DNA of 64,000 bases from Phialocephala subalpina (taxonomy: Eukaryota; Ascomycota; Leotiomycetes; Helotiales; Mollisiaceae), in the NCBI GenBank assembly GCA_900073065.1, contig FJOG01000034.1, forward strand, positions 98,561 through 162,560, read 5' to 3'. A model generated the notes under the pieces. The model had not been told where the DNA came from and did no database searches. It was given only the letters and a program-made list of their open reading frames with translations. A program made the position numbers and the translations under genes. Below, piece by piece: positions 10,855 to 21,036 of this stretch. Each line of letters opens with the position of its first letter. Position 1 is the stretch's first letter.

Positions 10855-13800
10855 CACCCCCTAAAAAGGCTAGCTTACTAATCTTTCTAAACTTAAAAGA
10901 ATATTTAAGAGCTATAGAAATAAAGCCCAAGTAAAAAAGCAATAAAGTAATCAAAAGAGTGAAAATTATAATGTTACGAATATAGTTTATATCTAAAGAA
11001 AATATTAAAGAAATCGCGTAATCTCGAAAATAATAATAATTTAATATTAAAACGCGAGAGTAAATGAAAATCGAAATATAATAGAAATACGCGTCGAGCG
11101 TATCGAAAATGCACTAAATATTATGATCGAAATAAGCAATGTTAGATTGCTCGGAAATATACTTCATTATAGTAAGATAGTGGCAATTGCAATAATTATT
11201 TGAACGAGGTTAACGATAAACTCTTAAAAATTAATTAAGTATTTAATATCGATAAAATTAAAATATTTAAAGAAAGATTCGTACTTTTGGCGTAGTAAGG
11301 CTTTAATGAGACCGTTTGCGATTATCTTATTAGTACCGATCTATTTGACGTTAATAGCTCCGTTTCTTGTTTACTCGCGTAATTAGTGCTAGTAAATATC
11401 GACGTATTATAGTTTTGTAATAAACTTCGGAAAGTCTTTTATCATAAAACGAACGGTCTATAAATTATCGCAGTAGATTATATCGTCGTTAAAAAGATTT
11501 AAGCTAATGGCGCTAAAGAACTTGTGCCACTATAATAGCCACGTGCAAATTAGAGCGAGAGCTTTAAACTCTGCTTCCGTTGTAGACGTAAAGACCGTAT
11601 CCTGCCGACCGCTTTTTTAATCGATCGTACCACCGAATAATTAGAAGATATATCCTCCGGTGCTTTTGCGAGTGTCGAAGTCGTCAGCTAAAGAGGCGTT
11701 GCTTATAACTCTCCAAAGATCTACGATTGAGTTCATCGTTAGAATTAGAGTAAACGCGCGCACACCCCCGAGCTTAAGAGCTAAGTATTTCGTATTCTCG
11801 AGGTAGTTTAATAAATCGTTAGCAGCTTGTTAGTATTTAAGTGCTAAGTTCGTATGAAACGTTGCTAGTAGTAAAATAGCGTATATTATATCTAATCGGG
11901 AGATCGTAATTAAATAGATCTCGGAGTCGCAGATTTATTAGTAAGCCTCGATTTCCGTAGGAGTAGTTTACTCTTAATTTCGAACGAAGATTCTCGTAAA
12001 GTCGATAGGAACTTTGGGTGCTTTCTTTGTAAATAGTTTCTTAAACCGTTTAATTATTTTATCGATATACGCGTTTTAATAAAGCCAGATTTTGCGCGCT
12101 ATTTTGTCTCTTACGATTCGTATACCTAAAAACCATTTCAATTTCTTTAGCTCTCTTATCTCATATACTGCTATTAACTTCGATCGAAATTCTTCGTAAG
12201 TTAATCGATCTCGCTAGTAATATAAAACACAAATATCGTCGATATAAAAGAAGATTATAAGCTTATCGCTAACGAAGAAATAAGCGCATTCGAGTATAAG
12301 CTTTAAGCCAAAAGTTTTGCACTTAGCGGAAATATCGTTGAACTACAAAATTAGTAATCGCACTAAGCCGTAAAAAGCTATATTAAGCTTGAGTTTCTTA
12401 TTAAAGACTTTATATCCATCGAAGAAATTAGTGTAAATCAACTCATTAATTTGTATTTAATCGAAAGCGTTAATAGCGTCGAATTATTCTATTTCCAAAT
12501 CGAAATAAATAGCGATTACTATTAAGACTCGAAATACTCGAACTATTAGCGTTATAGCGTAAATTTCTTTAAGTTTATACTATTGCAAATCTCCTTTAGT
12601 AATTAGTTATACTTTGTATTTAAGAAAGTATCCGTTTATATTAAACTTGTAAATAAGTACCCATATAAATAGTAAATTAATTAGCCTTAGTACTATTTCA
12701 TCGATTATCTCGAACGTATTTTTCTCGATCAATTTAACGTATTCTTATAGTATAGCAACCTAAAAACCAATAAAGTGAAAGTATCGTTTAAAATCATAAA
12801 CGTTTTTTAGCGCTAAAAAGAATTCGATTCTATATAAACGCTAATATATCTAATTAACTATTAGTATAATAGCAATATAGAAAGCTAACGCGTATTAAAG
12901 TCGTTAGATAAAGTAAAGACGTTTTATTTACTTGCGAACGCGTTTCTTTGTTTGTATATACTCTTATAGAAAATCTACTAAGATTAAATAAGTCGATTTT
13001 TTCGGGTAAATAAATGCGGCAAATAATATTACAAATTGAGTTATATCACGAGATTCCGATGTTTCCGTAGAGATTAAGTCGTTCGATGGACCGTTACTAA
13101 AGTCGATAGTGAGATCATTTAAAGTGTGTATACATTCGGTAAAATTGTCTTGTAATAGTTAATCTAATCTAAAGACAAGTAATAATTATAATATTGAAAC
13201 GTCGGGAACATTAGTTGCAACCGGAAATTGCGTAGACTCTAATATAGACTCTAGCGTAGGCTTTGGGGTTCTAAGCTATTGCTGTATTTCAAAGGTGTCT
13301 TTGATAACGATAGTATCACCGAGAGCGTCGATCGAGCGTTCGTATTCTACTCCTACTTTAAAAGGCTCTAAAATGAAGTCGTCGTAACTAACCTCGGGAA
13401 TGTTTATTAACTCTATAATCTCGATTAACTATAGAGTCTCGATTTCCGTGAGAGTAATCTCGTCCTTTGAATCGTAGAAAGAAGACTTATCGAACGTAAC
13501 GTCGCGCGTAGTAATTACTCGTCGTAAAAATAAAACCCATATAAGGAAAATGTTCGTTCCTTTGTAGCCAACTAATTAACTAATCTAAGTATATACTTCT
13601 AACTTATCGAGTTTTAAAATGTTTTTCTTTAGTGGAAATGCTTTGCAATCGTAAGCACGTAAATAAGTAATAATTGGCTTTAAGTCTTTAATTTCTAAGT
13701 ATTATTAGAAAAAACCGAGTAGTATTTTCTAGTCCAATTATCGCGTAAATAATCTATTCAAAAAGTAGCCAATTAATATCGTAATATACGAGTGTAAATA

Positions 13801-16042
13801 AGTAAGTAATTTAGCGCTAATCCTTATAACTCTCGACCGATTAATAACCACCTTTTTAGCACGTTCCGTAGGACCGTTCTAATTATAAGTATTAAGTATT
13901 ATCTCTTGTATTTCAATCCCTTTTTCATCTTAAATCAATATAATCCATTATTCTTTAAATCCGATTTATTCGTTTTTTTAATAATTATAACCGTAAATTT
14001 TTATCTTCTTTTAATATATTTAATTAACCGTTTAAAAATAGTAATAATAATAGATTATTTGAGGTCTAATAACGCAAAAACAAAATATATATAATAAAAA
14101 TCACAATACGTGTATATTATTTTACTCTTATCGTTAAATCTTTCCGTTATATAAACCCAATTTACGTAAAGCGTATAAAATGATCGGTTGCCGCGAGTAT
14201 AAAAGCGTTTAAAAATAATCTCTTTAGCGTTTCCGAGTTTACAAGTTTCGCAAATACAGCTTTAATCGTATTTCGTAATAATTTTAGCTCCGCGAATATT
14301 TATTTCGAGGTAATTAATTACTTCGTAATAAAGATATCCAAGATGCTTATATTAGTCCTCAATAATACTTATAGTTTAATTAAGGGGTTTATGAGAATTT
14401 TAAATAGCGTTAACAACTTATTCGTGATTTAAAGGATTATACTCGAGTGTATATTACTTATAGCGAAAAGGAGTATAGCAAATTATGCATCTATTCTCCT
14501 TAAGAATTAAATGCTTTATATTTCAATAAATTCTTTAGCGTACTAAATACTATAAAGAGATAATATTAATCTAAAAACTAAAATAATAAACCACGTTTTT
14601 AAACGTAATAAACTTATTACGAGGGAAATTAAAGTACTTTATAATAATAATAATAGTGCCGTATCTTAAAATAATTATTTCCCTATTATTAATATAAACT
14701 ACTTCGTTAATCCCTATGGGCCGGAAGGCGCTAAATCGTTTATAATTATTATAAATATAAATCGTCGATTCAAAGTCTAAAATAAAACTATTCTTAAGCT
14801 CGTAATCGCGTTATATAATTAAAAATACCGCATAAAAAGAATATTAGAATATTATATCAATTAGAATTATAATGTTTTCGAGTGTATTAAAAGTAGTAGA
14901 AAGCGATATAATAATTAGCTCGCTTAGTTTATTAATATCGAATTTGGCAGAAAACCGTATATTTATTAATTCGGCAATAAATTTCTCTATCCCAAGAAAA
15001 TCGTTAATATTTATACTCGAAATACTAGTACTATAAATAGTATAACCTCTCCCCGGATTCGCGTCGATTAAAAGAAGTAGTTTACTCCTATTTGTTTTAG
15101 AGTTATTATTAGTATTACTATTATTATTTGCCGTTTTATTATTCCGTTTACGAAGAAATTTAATTTTCCTAGTAATCTTTCGATTATTTTCGTACGTTTC
15201 CTCGATTAACCTTTATTTCTCCGAATTTGGTTTCTATTTTTTAAATTACTTCGCGTCGATAATATATAAGCAGTTTTCGTACTAGTGAAAGTCTTCGTAA
15301 ATACAAAGACTTATAAGTTTCTTTAAGGCGTCTCAACCGTTAAACGTTACCGATTAAAGAGAATCGTCTTAATTTTAAATTATAATAAAAGTATCGTATC
15401 GTCCGCGTACTAATTTTACGTTATAACGCTTCTAATTATAATATTTGCGAAAAAGCGTTTTAAAATCAGTAGAAAGTAGTCCATCCTCGTCTAATAATTT
15501 AAAGAGCTCGAAACTAGTAAAATCGAGTGTAATATCTCGAATTAAATTCAAGAATTTATAATAAGATCGATCACCGGTCATATTAGAGTACTATGGAGGG
15601 GTAAACCTCTTGGAGTCAATTCTAGTGTCTGCGAACCACGTAGAAAGCTGCCTAAAGAACTAAGAATACAAGATGCCAAATCTCCTAATATATCCAAGAC
15701 CGAGTCACGTGTAGCACTAGGCCCGATCCGGAAGAACAATACCAGCACTAGTAACCAGATCACCCCGCCACAGTACTTAATCTTCTTCCCTTTGTCGTAG
15801 ATAATACGCCATTGCCTAAAAGTAGTATCTATATTTATTGAGTTTTTAGTGGTTATAATTAGTCGATTCTATAAGGTAATAATTTATTATTCTTATATTT
15901 ATTTTATAAGGGCAAACTTTTATTATAAATTAAATATCATTTTATGTAAGTCTTTATAGTTTTCGCAGTATATTTAATTGTTTTTATCGATAGTATTATA
16001 AATATGCTTTCGTATACCGCCAAAAGCCAACCGTTGATTATC

Positions 16043-16366
16043 TTAGAGTTTCTTCCGATAATTATAATTACATATTTTTTGACGTATAGCTTCTTTCTCG
16101 TTTTCGTTAAAATCTAAGTATTTAGTAAGTCGTGTAATTGCTCTTATATCTCCAATTATTAGGACTAAAATCGAGACATAGAATTCCGAGGGTTTTAGTT
16201 TAATTGACTCGTTATAATCTAAAATCGGAACTTCCTCTATAGATACTCTAAAGTCTATATATTTCCAGATGTCTTCTTTTATAGTAGTGGCTTTAATAGA
16301 TTCTAGGAAATCGTCCCAGTTTATTTCATCGATTAAAATAATTACGTTTCTTTGGATATTGGCCAT
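16043..16366 (-). pseudogene. Copia gag remnant
   Basis: An open stretch of 107 codons starting at the first ATG after the 5' LTR. It reads like the N-terminus of fungal Copia Gag: ILIDEINWDDFLESIKATT and DIWKYIDF, followed by a lysine/asparagine-rich helix. It then meets a stop; the rest of the polyprotein is broken by many stops. It is the only part of the element that stays open for more than about 100 codons. Confidence 0.7.
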
Positions 16367-16567
16367 AGTAAGGAGGTGTTTTCTTATAACGAAGTATAGG
16401 AGGGTTACGCTAATAAAGTTAGTGATAGCGTTTAAGGCGTCTTAACAACCAGTAACGCTATTATACGTTTTCGAGGGAGAGTTTGAGCGGAAATACCGAA
16501 TGAGGAGTAGCGTAGTAATCACAGATCAAGTAATTAATAAGTGGAAAAGAGTGATAGTGCTAATAAC

Positions 16568-16796
16568 TATCAATTGCGGAACGGTTAGAGGCAAAATGTA
16601 TAATATTAATATCAAATCTATTTATCTAATTAAGTGGAAATGTCTGCTTGATATAGTGCTCTCGTTGGAACATCGGCTTTAAGCTAAACCGCCTAGTGAG
16701 ATGATGCATAACTAATAATGCGGCTTCATGCCAACATGCTACAATTTCCCCATCGCATTAAGACCATCGTCACAAATTACGAGTCCTCAACTGACA
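16568..16796 (-). repeat. Copia 5' LTR (right copy), 229 bp
   Basis: Partner of 10626-10854. It ends CAACTGACA at 16796, directly followed by the target duplication GACTC. On the minus strand the sequence next to it (GTTATTAGCAC) could be a decayed primer-binding site complementary to an internal part of initiator tRNA-Met, as in several Copia elements; that is tentative. Confidence 0.92.
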
Positions 16797-16807
16797 GACT
16801 CTTCGCC

Positions 16808-19800
16808 CTATTCATATGTTTTAGCCAACTTGTGACCGACTTCCAAACAACACACCTCCATATTGTAACACTCCCAACAAACAATGAAAGATCCACCACT
16901 ACATATTCCGCATTGGTAGTACAAGTCATCTTTTTGAAGACTCAACGTACAGACGTCACACCAACCGGAAAACTCCTTGTAAGGTCTTGAGCCTGCTTCT
17001 AAAGGCAGGTCGCTCTCGCGCAGTGATATGCCTCTCATTTTTGCATTCTCACGCAGGAGTTGCACGATACCAGAATGGCCATATCTTCTGGCGTACCATA
17101 ACGGAGTGCGCTCGAAGCAATCCCGTGAGTCGATGTTGACGTGTTCGGTATTCAACAACTGCTGGACCACATTTATATGACCGTTTCGTGCACCAATTGA
17201 CAGCGGCGTCAAGCCATAGTGATCTTTCGACTCGAGGTTGATCTTGTCAATTGTAAGCAGTGTCATTATTACTTTGTCATGTCCATTTTTGGCGGCAAAT
17301 GAGAGTGATGTCCGTTTAAGATTATCCTTCGCTTCGACGTCGGCGCCTTTATCAAGCAGCAACTGTACTATAGCCTCTTGCCCAGCCTGAGCAGCCCAAA
17401 ACAGTGGTGTTAGGCCATTGTCGTCTTTCGCCTCGATAGCAGCGCCTTTATCAAGCAGCAACTGCACCATAGCCTCTCGCTCAGCTTGAGCAGCCCAAAA
17501 TAGCGGTGTCGCGCTATTGTTATCCTTTGCCTCGATAGCGGCGCCCTTATCGAGCAGCAACTGCACTATGGCCTCTCGCCCAGTTTGAGCAGCCCAAAAC
17601 AGTGGTGTTTCGCCATTATTATCCTTCGCCTCGATAGCGGCGCCTTTATCGAGTAGCAATTGCACTATGGCCTCTGCCCCACCCTGAGCAGCCCAAAACA
17701 ATGGTGTTAGGCCATTATCATCTTTCGCCTCGATAGCGGCGCCCTTATCGAGCAGCAGCTGCACCACGGCCTTATGCCCGGCCTGGGCGGCCCAAAACAG
17801 CGATGTCGTACCAAAGTCAACCTTCGCGTCGATAGCGGCGCCTTTATCGAGCAGCAATTGCACCACGGCCTTATGCCCTTTATCGGCGGGGGAAAATAGC
17901 GGTGTATTGCCATATTCATTCTCTGCCTCGATAATAGCGCCCTTATCGAGCAGCAATTGCACCACGGCCTCATGCCCAGCTCGAGCAGCCCAAAACAGCG
18001 GTGTTTCGCCATTATTATCCTTCGCCTCGATAGCGGCGCCTTTGTCAAGCAGCAATTGCACCATCGCCACGTGCCCCGCCTCGGCAGCCCGTGAAAGCCG
18101 ATTCCTCCCCGACTTATCCCTCAGTTCAATATCAACCCTTCTCTCAAATAAGAGCTCGAAAATCTCCTTGAATCCGTCCGCAGCGGTACAAAACAGCAGT
18201 GTTTGATGGTGCTTCTCGAAAGATGGTTGTGCGTGATGGTTTTCATGCAAATTATCCAGACCCCGTAGTGTTGCCGATATCTGGTCTGATAATTTCTCTT
18301 GCCGTTGCTTGATCGCATCGCTTTTAGTAGTGAGTAGTTGGGCTTCTAGGGAGTGTTTCTTGAGATTGTCAACTAACAACCTCCTCTCCTCTTCTAGTTC
18401 TTTTAACTTCTCTTGTACCGCTGCCAAGCGTTTCTCTTTCGGCTCTATTTCTGCCATCTTCTCCTTCGTTTGTTGTCTGAGTTGCTCTTCCAGTAGCCGT
18501 GTTCTATTCTTTTCTTCCATCGTTCCCCTCAGGTCAAGCTTCATATCCAGTACTTGTAGTTCCACGGTCGCATTAACAGTGACCTCTGGCAAGCTAGATA
18601 TTGCTGCTAGCTTGACTATAAACATTAGGTGCCCTGCAACAGGTTGCCTACGTACACTCACAGCAATATTTAGTAGCCCATTGCTAGCGCTTTGCTGTCC
18701 AAGTGTGTCCCGCCGTAGATGAATGAGATTCTGTGATAATAACTCCAGAGAAGTGTCTCTGGAAGATATCATAAGATGACATCGAGCTTCCGCTGGCGAT
18801 AGAGAGGCCTCGAACTCAAGAACTAGTATAAAATCGTAAAATCCTTCGCCTTTGGACCGAAATCGAGCTAAAGTTCGTTGAATAGAATTTCCATCCGGAT
18901 CGTTTGCCGTTGTAATCACAGACTGGTCTTTCTGCCAGCGATCCCGGGGGGTAACACCGATCAGCTCCAAGTCAGTGTCAAACAATTGTTCAATATAGAA
19001 CCAGGATTGCCGATTCGCTATTGTGCGTCCTCTGCTGGTGGGCTCTCGATGAATGTGAATAAGCTTGGGTGAACCTTCCGATGCTTTCTTCGGAAGCAAG
19101 ATTGAACAATATCCTTGCGGCCTAACGTATTGGTTGGGTAGGTCAGTTGGAATGACATTGACCAGGGGGATTGCAACAACTTGTTCTGGGTGATACTCTG
19201 GCCCACAATTAAGTAGGCCATATGTGATACCGGATGACGTTGTGCAGAAAGGGAGATGTGCTCGGACACGACCAGCAAACATATCAAATGAGTTGTTGGC
19301 AGATCGTTCTCGTGAAATAATCTGGCCGCAATTCGCAAAGTCCGACGGGGCAGCCGCCAAAATTCCGCCGGATAGGACTTCAATCGAACTATCGTGGGCC
19401 GGATTCGTCCGGTCAAGGCCCCACGCCAGGATGGAATCATCCCCAATATCCCTCATGATTTCCTCTTGCAACCGTCGAAATGCTTTATTGCCCTCGCCAT
19501 AGATCATTGGCATCGTCACGCCGAATATCCCTAGTAGGCAATACGCAGTATCTTCCTTCCTCTTTGTGACTCTCCTCGCTGCCCAGGACATCCGTTGTGC
19601 CACACTCGCGTCGTGTAGCTCTGCGATACCTAGCAGGAATGGACGGGATATACCGGTAATACTCTCGACCATAGTGCACATCTCTCCCTTACTTCCTAGG
19701 CAATGCCACTCCGAATCGTAGAAACGCAAGTTTTTCGACGCCAAAAGCTCCTGTAATGTCCAACCTCTCGTAAACCATCGGCTTGACATGAACTTGGATC

Positions 19801-20164
19801 CAGGATCCCGAGGTATGTCGTCGGCAGGAACATCCGAAAGATAAGCATAGCAGATAGAAGCACCCCTGTACCATTGAAACATGGAGTTGATAGCCTCGTG
19901 GAGTTCTACAGCGTTGGCCTTGTCGATGCAACAGGTGTCGATCCAGATGTACCTGTGGCCATCCTCTTTGGCTTGTTTGCAGCATCCCCCAATCTTGATC
20001 GGCCGAGTCTCGGCTTCCTCGAATTTGCCCTGCTGGATATCACAGAACGATACTTCTTCGTTATCCTTCCCCCAAGTATGTGACAATATAGCATAAGTGG
20101 GGACCGCATCATGGGAGAACTCCTCCAACTTGAAGGTTTCTACATTCATGAGACGCATCGCCAA
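16808..20164 (-). CDS. HET-domain / coiled-coil / ankyrin-repeat protein with Cys-rich C-terminus
   Basis: An uninterrupted 1,118-codon gene, probably a cytosolic receptor of the vegetative-incompatibility type. Residues about 22-200 form the HET domain: VPTYAILSHTWG, DGHRYIWIDTCCIDKANAVEL and INSMFQWYRGASICYAYLSDV, followed by SRWFTRGWTLQELLA and DTAYCLLGIFGV. In HET-D/HET-E this domain is the cell-death effector. Residues about 540-650 are a charged coiled coil (EEKNRTRLLEEQLRQQTKEK..). Twelve ankyrin repeats run from about 655 to 1041; units 2-9 are 33-aa copies around VQLLLDKGAAIEAKD. From residue 1069 a Cys-rich module has the form CDVC..CGIC..CWEC..GH, resembling a ZZ-type zinc finger. 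There is no NACHT, unlike classic HET-E. The stop lies 11 bp from the Copia element. MRLMNVE at the third codon is an alternative start. Confidence 0.9.
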   Translation of the reverse strand: MAMRLMNVETFKLEEFSHDAVPTYAILSHTWGKDNEEVSFCDIQQGKFEEAETRPIKIGGCCKQAKEDGHRYIWIDTCCIDKANAVELHEAINSMFQWYRGASICYAYLSDVPADDIPRDPGSKFMSSRWFTRGWTLQELLASKNLRFYDSEWHCLGSKGEMCTMVESITGISRPFLLGIAELHDASVAQRMSWAARRVTKRKEDTAYCLLGIFGVTMPMIYGEGNKAFRRLQEEIMRDIGDDSILAWGLDRTNPAHDSSIEVLSGGILAAAPSDFANCGQIISRERSANNSFDMFAGRVRAHLPFCTTSSGITYGLLNCGPEYHPEQVVAIPLVNVIPTDLPNQYVRPQGYCSILLPKKASEGSPKLIHIHREPTSRGRTIANRQSWFYIEQLFDTDLELIGVTPRDRWQKDQSVITTANDPDGNSIQRTLARFRSKGEGFYDFILVLEFEASLSPAEARCHLMISSRDTSLELLSQNLIHLRRDTLGQQSASNGLLNIAVSVRRQPVAGHLMFIVKLAAISSLPEVTVNATVELQVLDMKLDLRGTMEEKNRTRLLEEQLRQQTKEKMAEIEPKEKRLAAVQEKLKELEEERRLLVDNLKKHSLEAQLLTTKSDAIKQRQEKLSDQISATLRGLDNLHENHHAQPSFEKHHQTLLFCTAADGFKEIFELLFERRVDIELRDKSGRNRLSRAAEAGHVAMVQLLLDKGAAIEAKDNNGETPLFWAARAGHEAVVQLLLDKGAIIEAENEYGNTPLFSPADKGHKAVVQLLLDKGAAIDAKVDFGTTSLFWAAQAGHKAVVQLLLDKGAAIEAKDDNGLTPLFWAAQGGAEAIVQLLLDKGAAIEAKDNNGETPLFWAAQTGREAIVQLLLDKGAAIEAKDNNSATPLFWAAQAEREAMVQLLLDKGAAIEAKDDNGLTPLFWAAQAGQEAIVQLLLDKGADVEAKDNLKRTSLSFAAKNGHDKVIMTLLTIDKINLESKDHYGLTPLSIGARNGHINVVQQLLNTEHVNIDSRDCFERTPLWYARRYGHSGIVQLLRENAKMRGISLRESDLPLEAGSRPYKEFSGWCDVCTLSLQKDDLYYQCGICSGGSFIVCWECYNMEVCCLEVGHKLAKTYE
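17310..18100 (-). repeat. Tandem 99-bp ankyrin-coding repeats
   Basis: Eight consecutive 99-bp units encode ankyrin units 2-9 of the HET-ankyrin protein. They share long identical stretches (for example GCGCCTTTATCGAGCAGCAA on the plus strand recurs with few changes) and differ mostly at the residues before VQLLL and in the D-N-N-G loop. Such homogeneity suggests recent unequal exchange or gene conversion. Confidence 0.8.
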
Positions 20165-21036
20165 GTCTCCACGGTCGGCCAGATCGCAGTCGTCTCGGTA
20201 GACCTACTATTATCGATGCAGTATGGCGTCGGTCAACTGAGATACTGTGACACTGCCAGGCTCGAGGATTTCTGGAGGCTCGCACGTATTGGATAGGACG
20301 GGTTGAGACTCGGGTCTCTGATCGGCTTGGTCAGTTCACTCCGATTTCAAGAGTTTGTCGAGGACATTCGTATCGCTTGCTGCGCTCAACTGGATCAGAT
20401 ATAGCTGTCTCATGCAATGTTCTAGTGCGAGTATGTGCGCTAAATAAATGCCGGTGGCCACGAACTACCCTGCCTGCGTCCCGCGGTGCTGAGTTGTGGC
20501 GCTTTGGTCGGAGAGGATGTGGTAGGTCAAAGACGAGTCATAGTAGAAGCATGCATTCTCTATGGTACTGTAGTCTTAGACTGCAGCTGCCTTAAAGGCA
20601 GGGCAGGGCTAAACTAGTGTACACGTGATAATATCTGCCTTGTCTGACTGCCTTAGGCAGTCAATTCCCTGACAGGATGCTGGGAGCCTGGAGGATAGCT
20701 TCAAGTGATGACTAAGCCCCTAAATACACATAAATCGATTATAGAACTAGCCTACAATTCAGCCCCTAAAGGAAGAGGCTTTTCGATCCTTAAAGAGGCA
20801 TTACGCCCTGTGGGTAACCTTAGTTCGGTGGAGCTAATAACGTTCTAATAGCGTCTGGAATTCCAGGCATCATTGCAATGAATGCGCTAGCGTCAGGGAG
20901 CCCAATTTTGCCATCCTCAACACTGGCGTTCCTCAAGCTTAGAGAGCCCAATTTTGCTCTATTCTAACGCTAAACAAATCCTCCTTCTACGTTCTGCTTG
21001 GGTTCTTGATTCCGATCGAGTAGCGGCCGTGATAGC
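20165..21036. promoter_or_regulatory. Divergent promoter region between two HET genes
   Basis: An 872-bp region separates the divergent starts of the two HET genes. It contains the motif CTGCCTT three times in about 70 bp, two of them arranged as palindromes: CTGCCTTAAAGGCAG (20587-20601) and TGACTGCCTTAGGCAGTCA (20645-20663). Further on (20700-20960) the sequence is unremarkable. No gene is supported here. Regulatory function is inference. Confidence 0.35.

Larger units (their letters stand above)
10626..16796 (-). mobile_element. Ty1/Copia LTR retrotransposon, RIP-degraded
   Basis: A 6,171-bp element bounded by two 229-bp LTRs and by the 5-bp target duplication GACTC (10621-10625 and 16797-16801). 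Read on the minus strand the order is Copia-like. Gag comes first, near 16366-16043 (MANIQRNVIILIDEINWDDF..). Next is the pre-integrase Cys motif (CETCKLG) near 14260, then an integrase end motif (NGPTERAKK) near 13870. Reverse transcriptase follows with its YVDD box decayed to FYIDDICVLY near 12240. RNase H comes last, near 11690-11540 (ADDFDTRKSTGGYIF.., STTEAEF). A polypurine tract (AGGGGGTG on the minus strand, 10855-10863) abuts the 3' LTR. Trp and Gln codons have become stops throughout, so the element is dead. Integrase preceding RT excludes Gypsy. Confidence 0.93.

Noticed and set aside
17707..18206. Alternative open frames on both strands across the ankyrin repeats
   Set aside because: They are shadows of the tandem ankyrin-coding DNA, repeating with the same 99-bp period.
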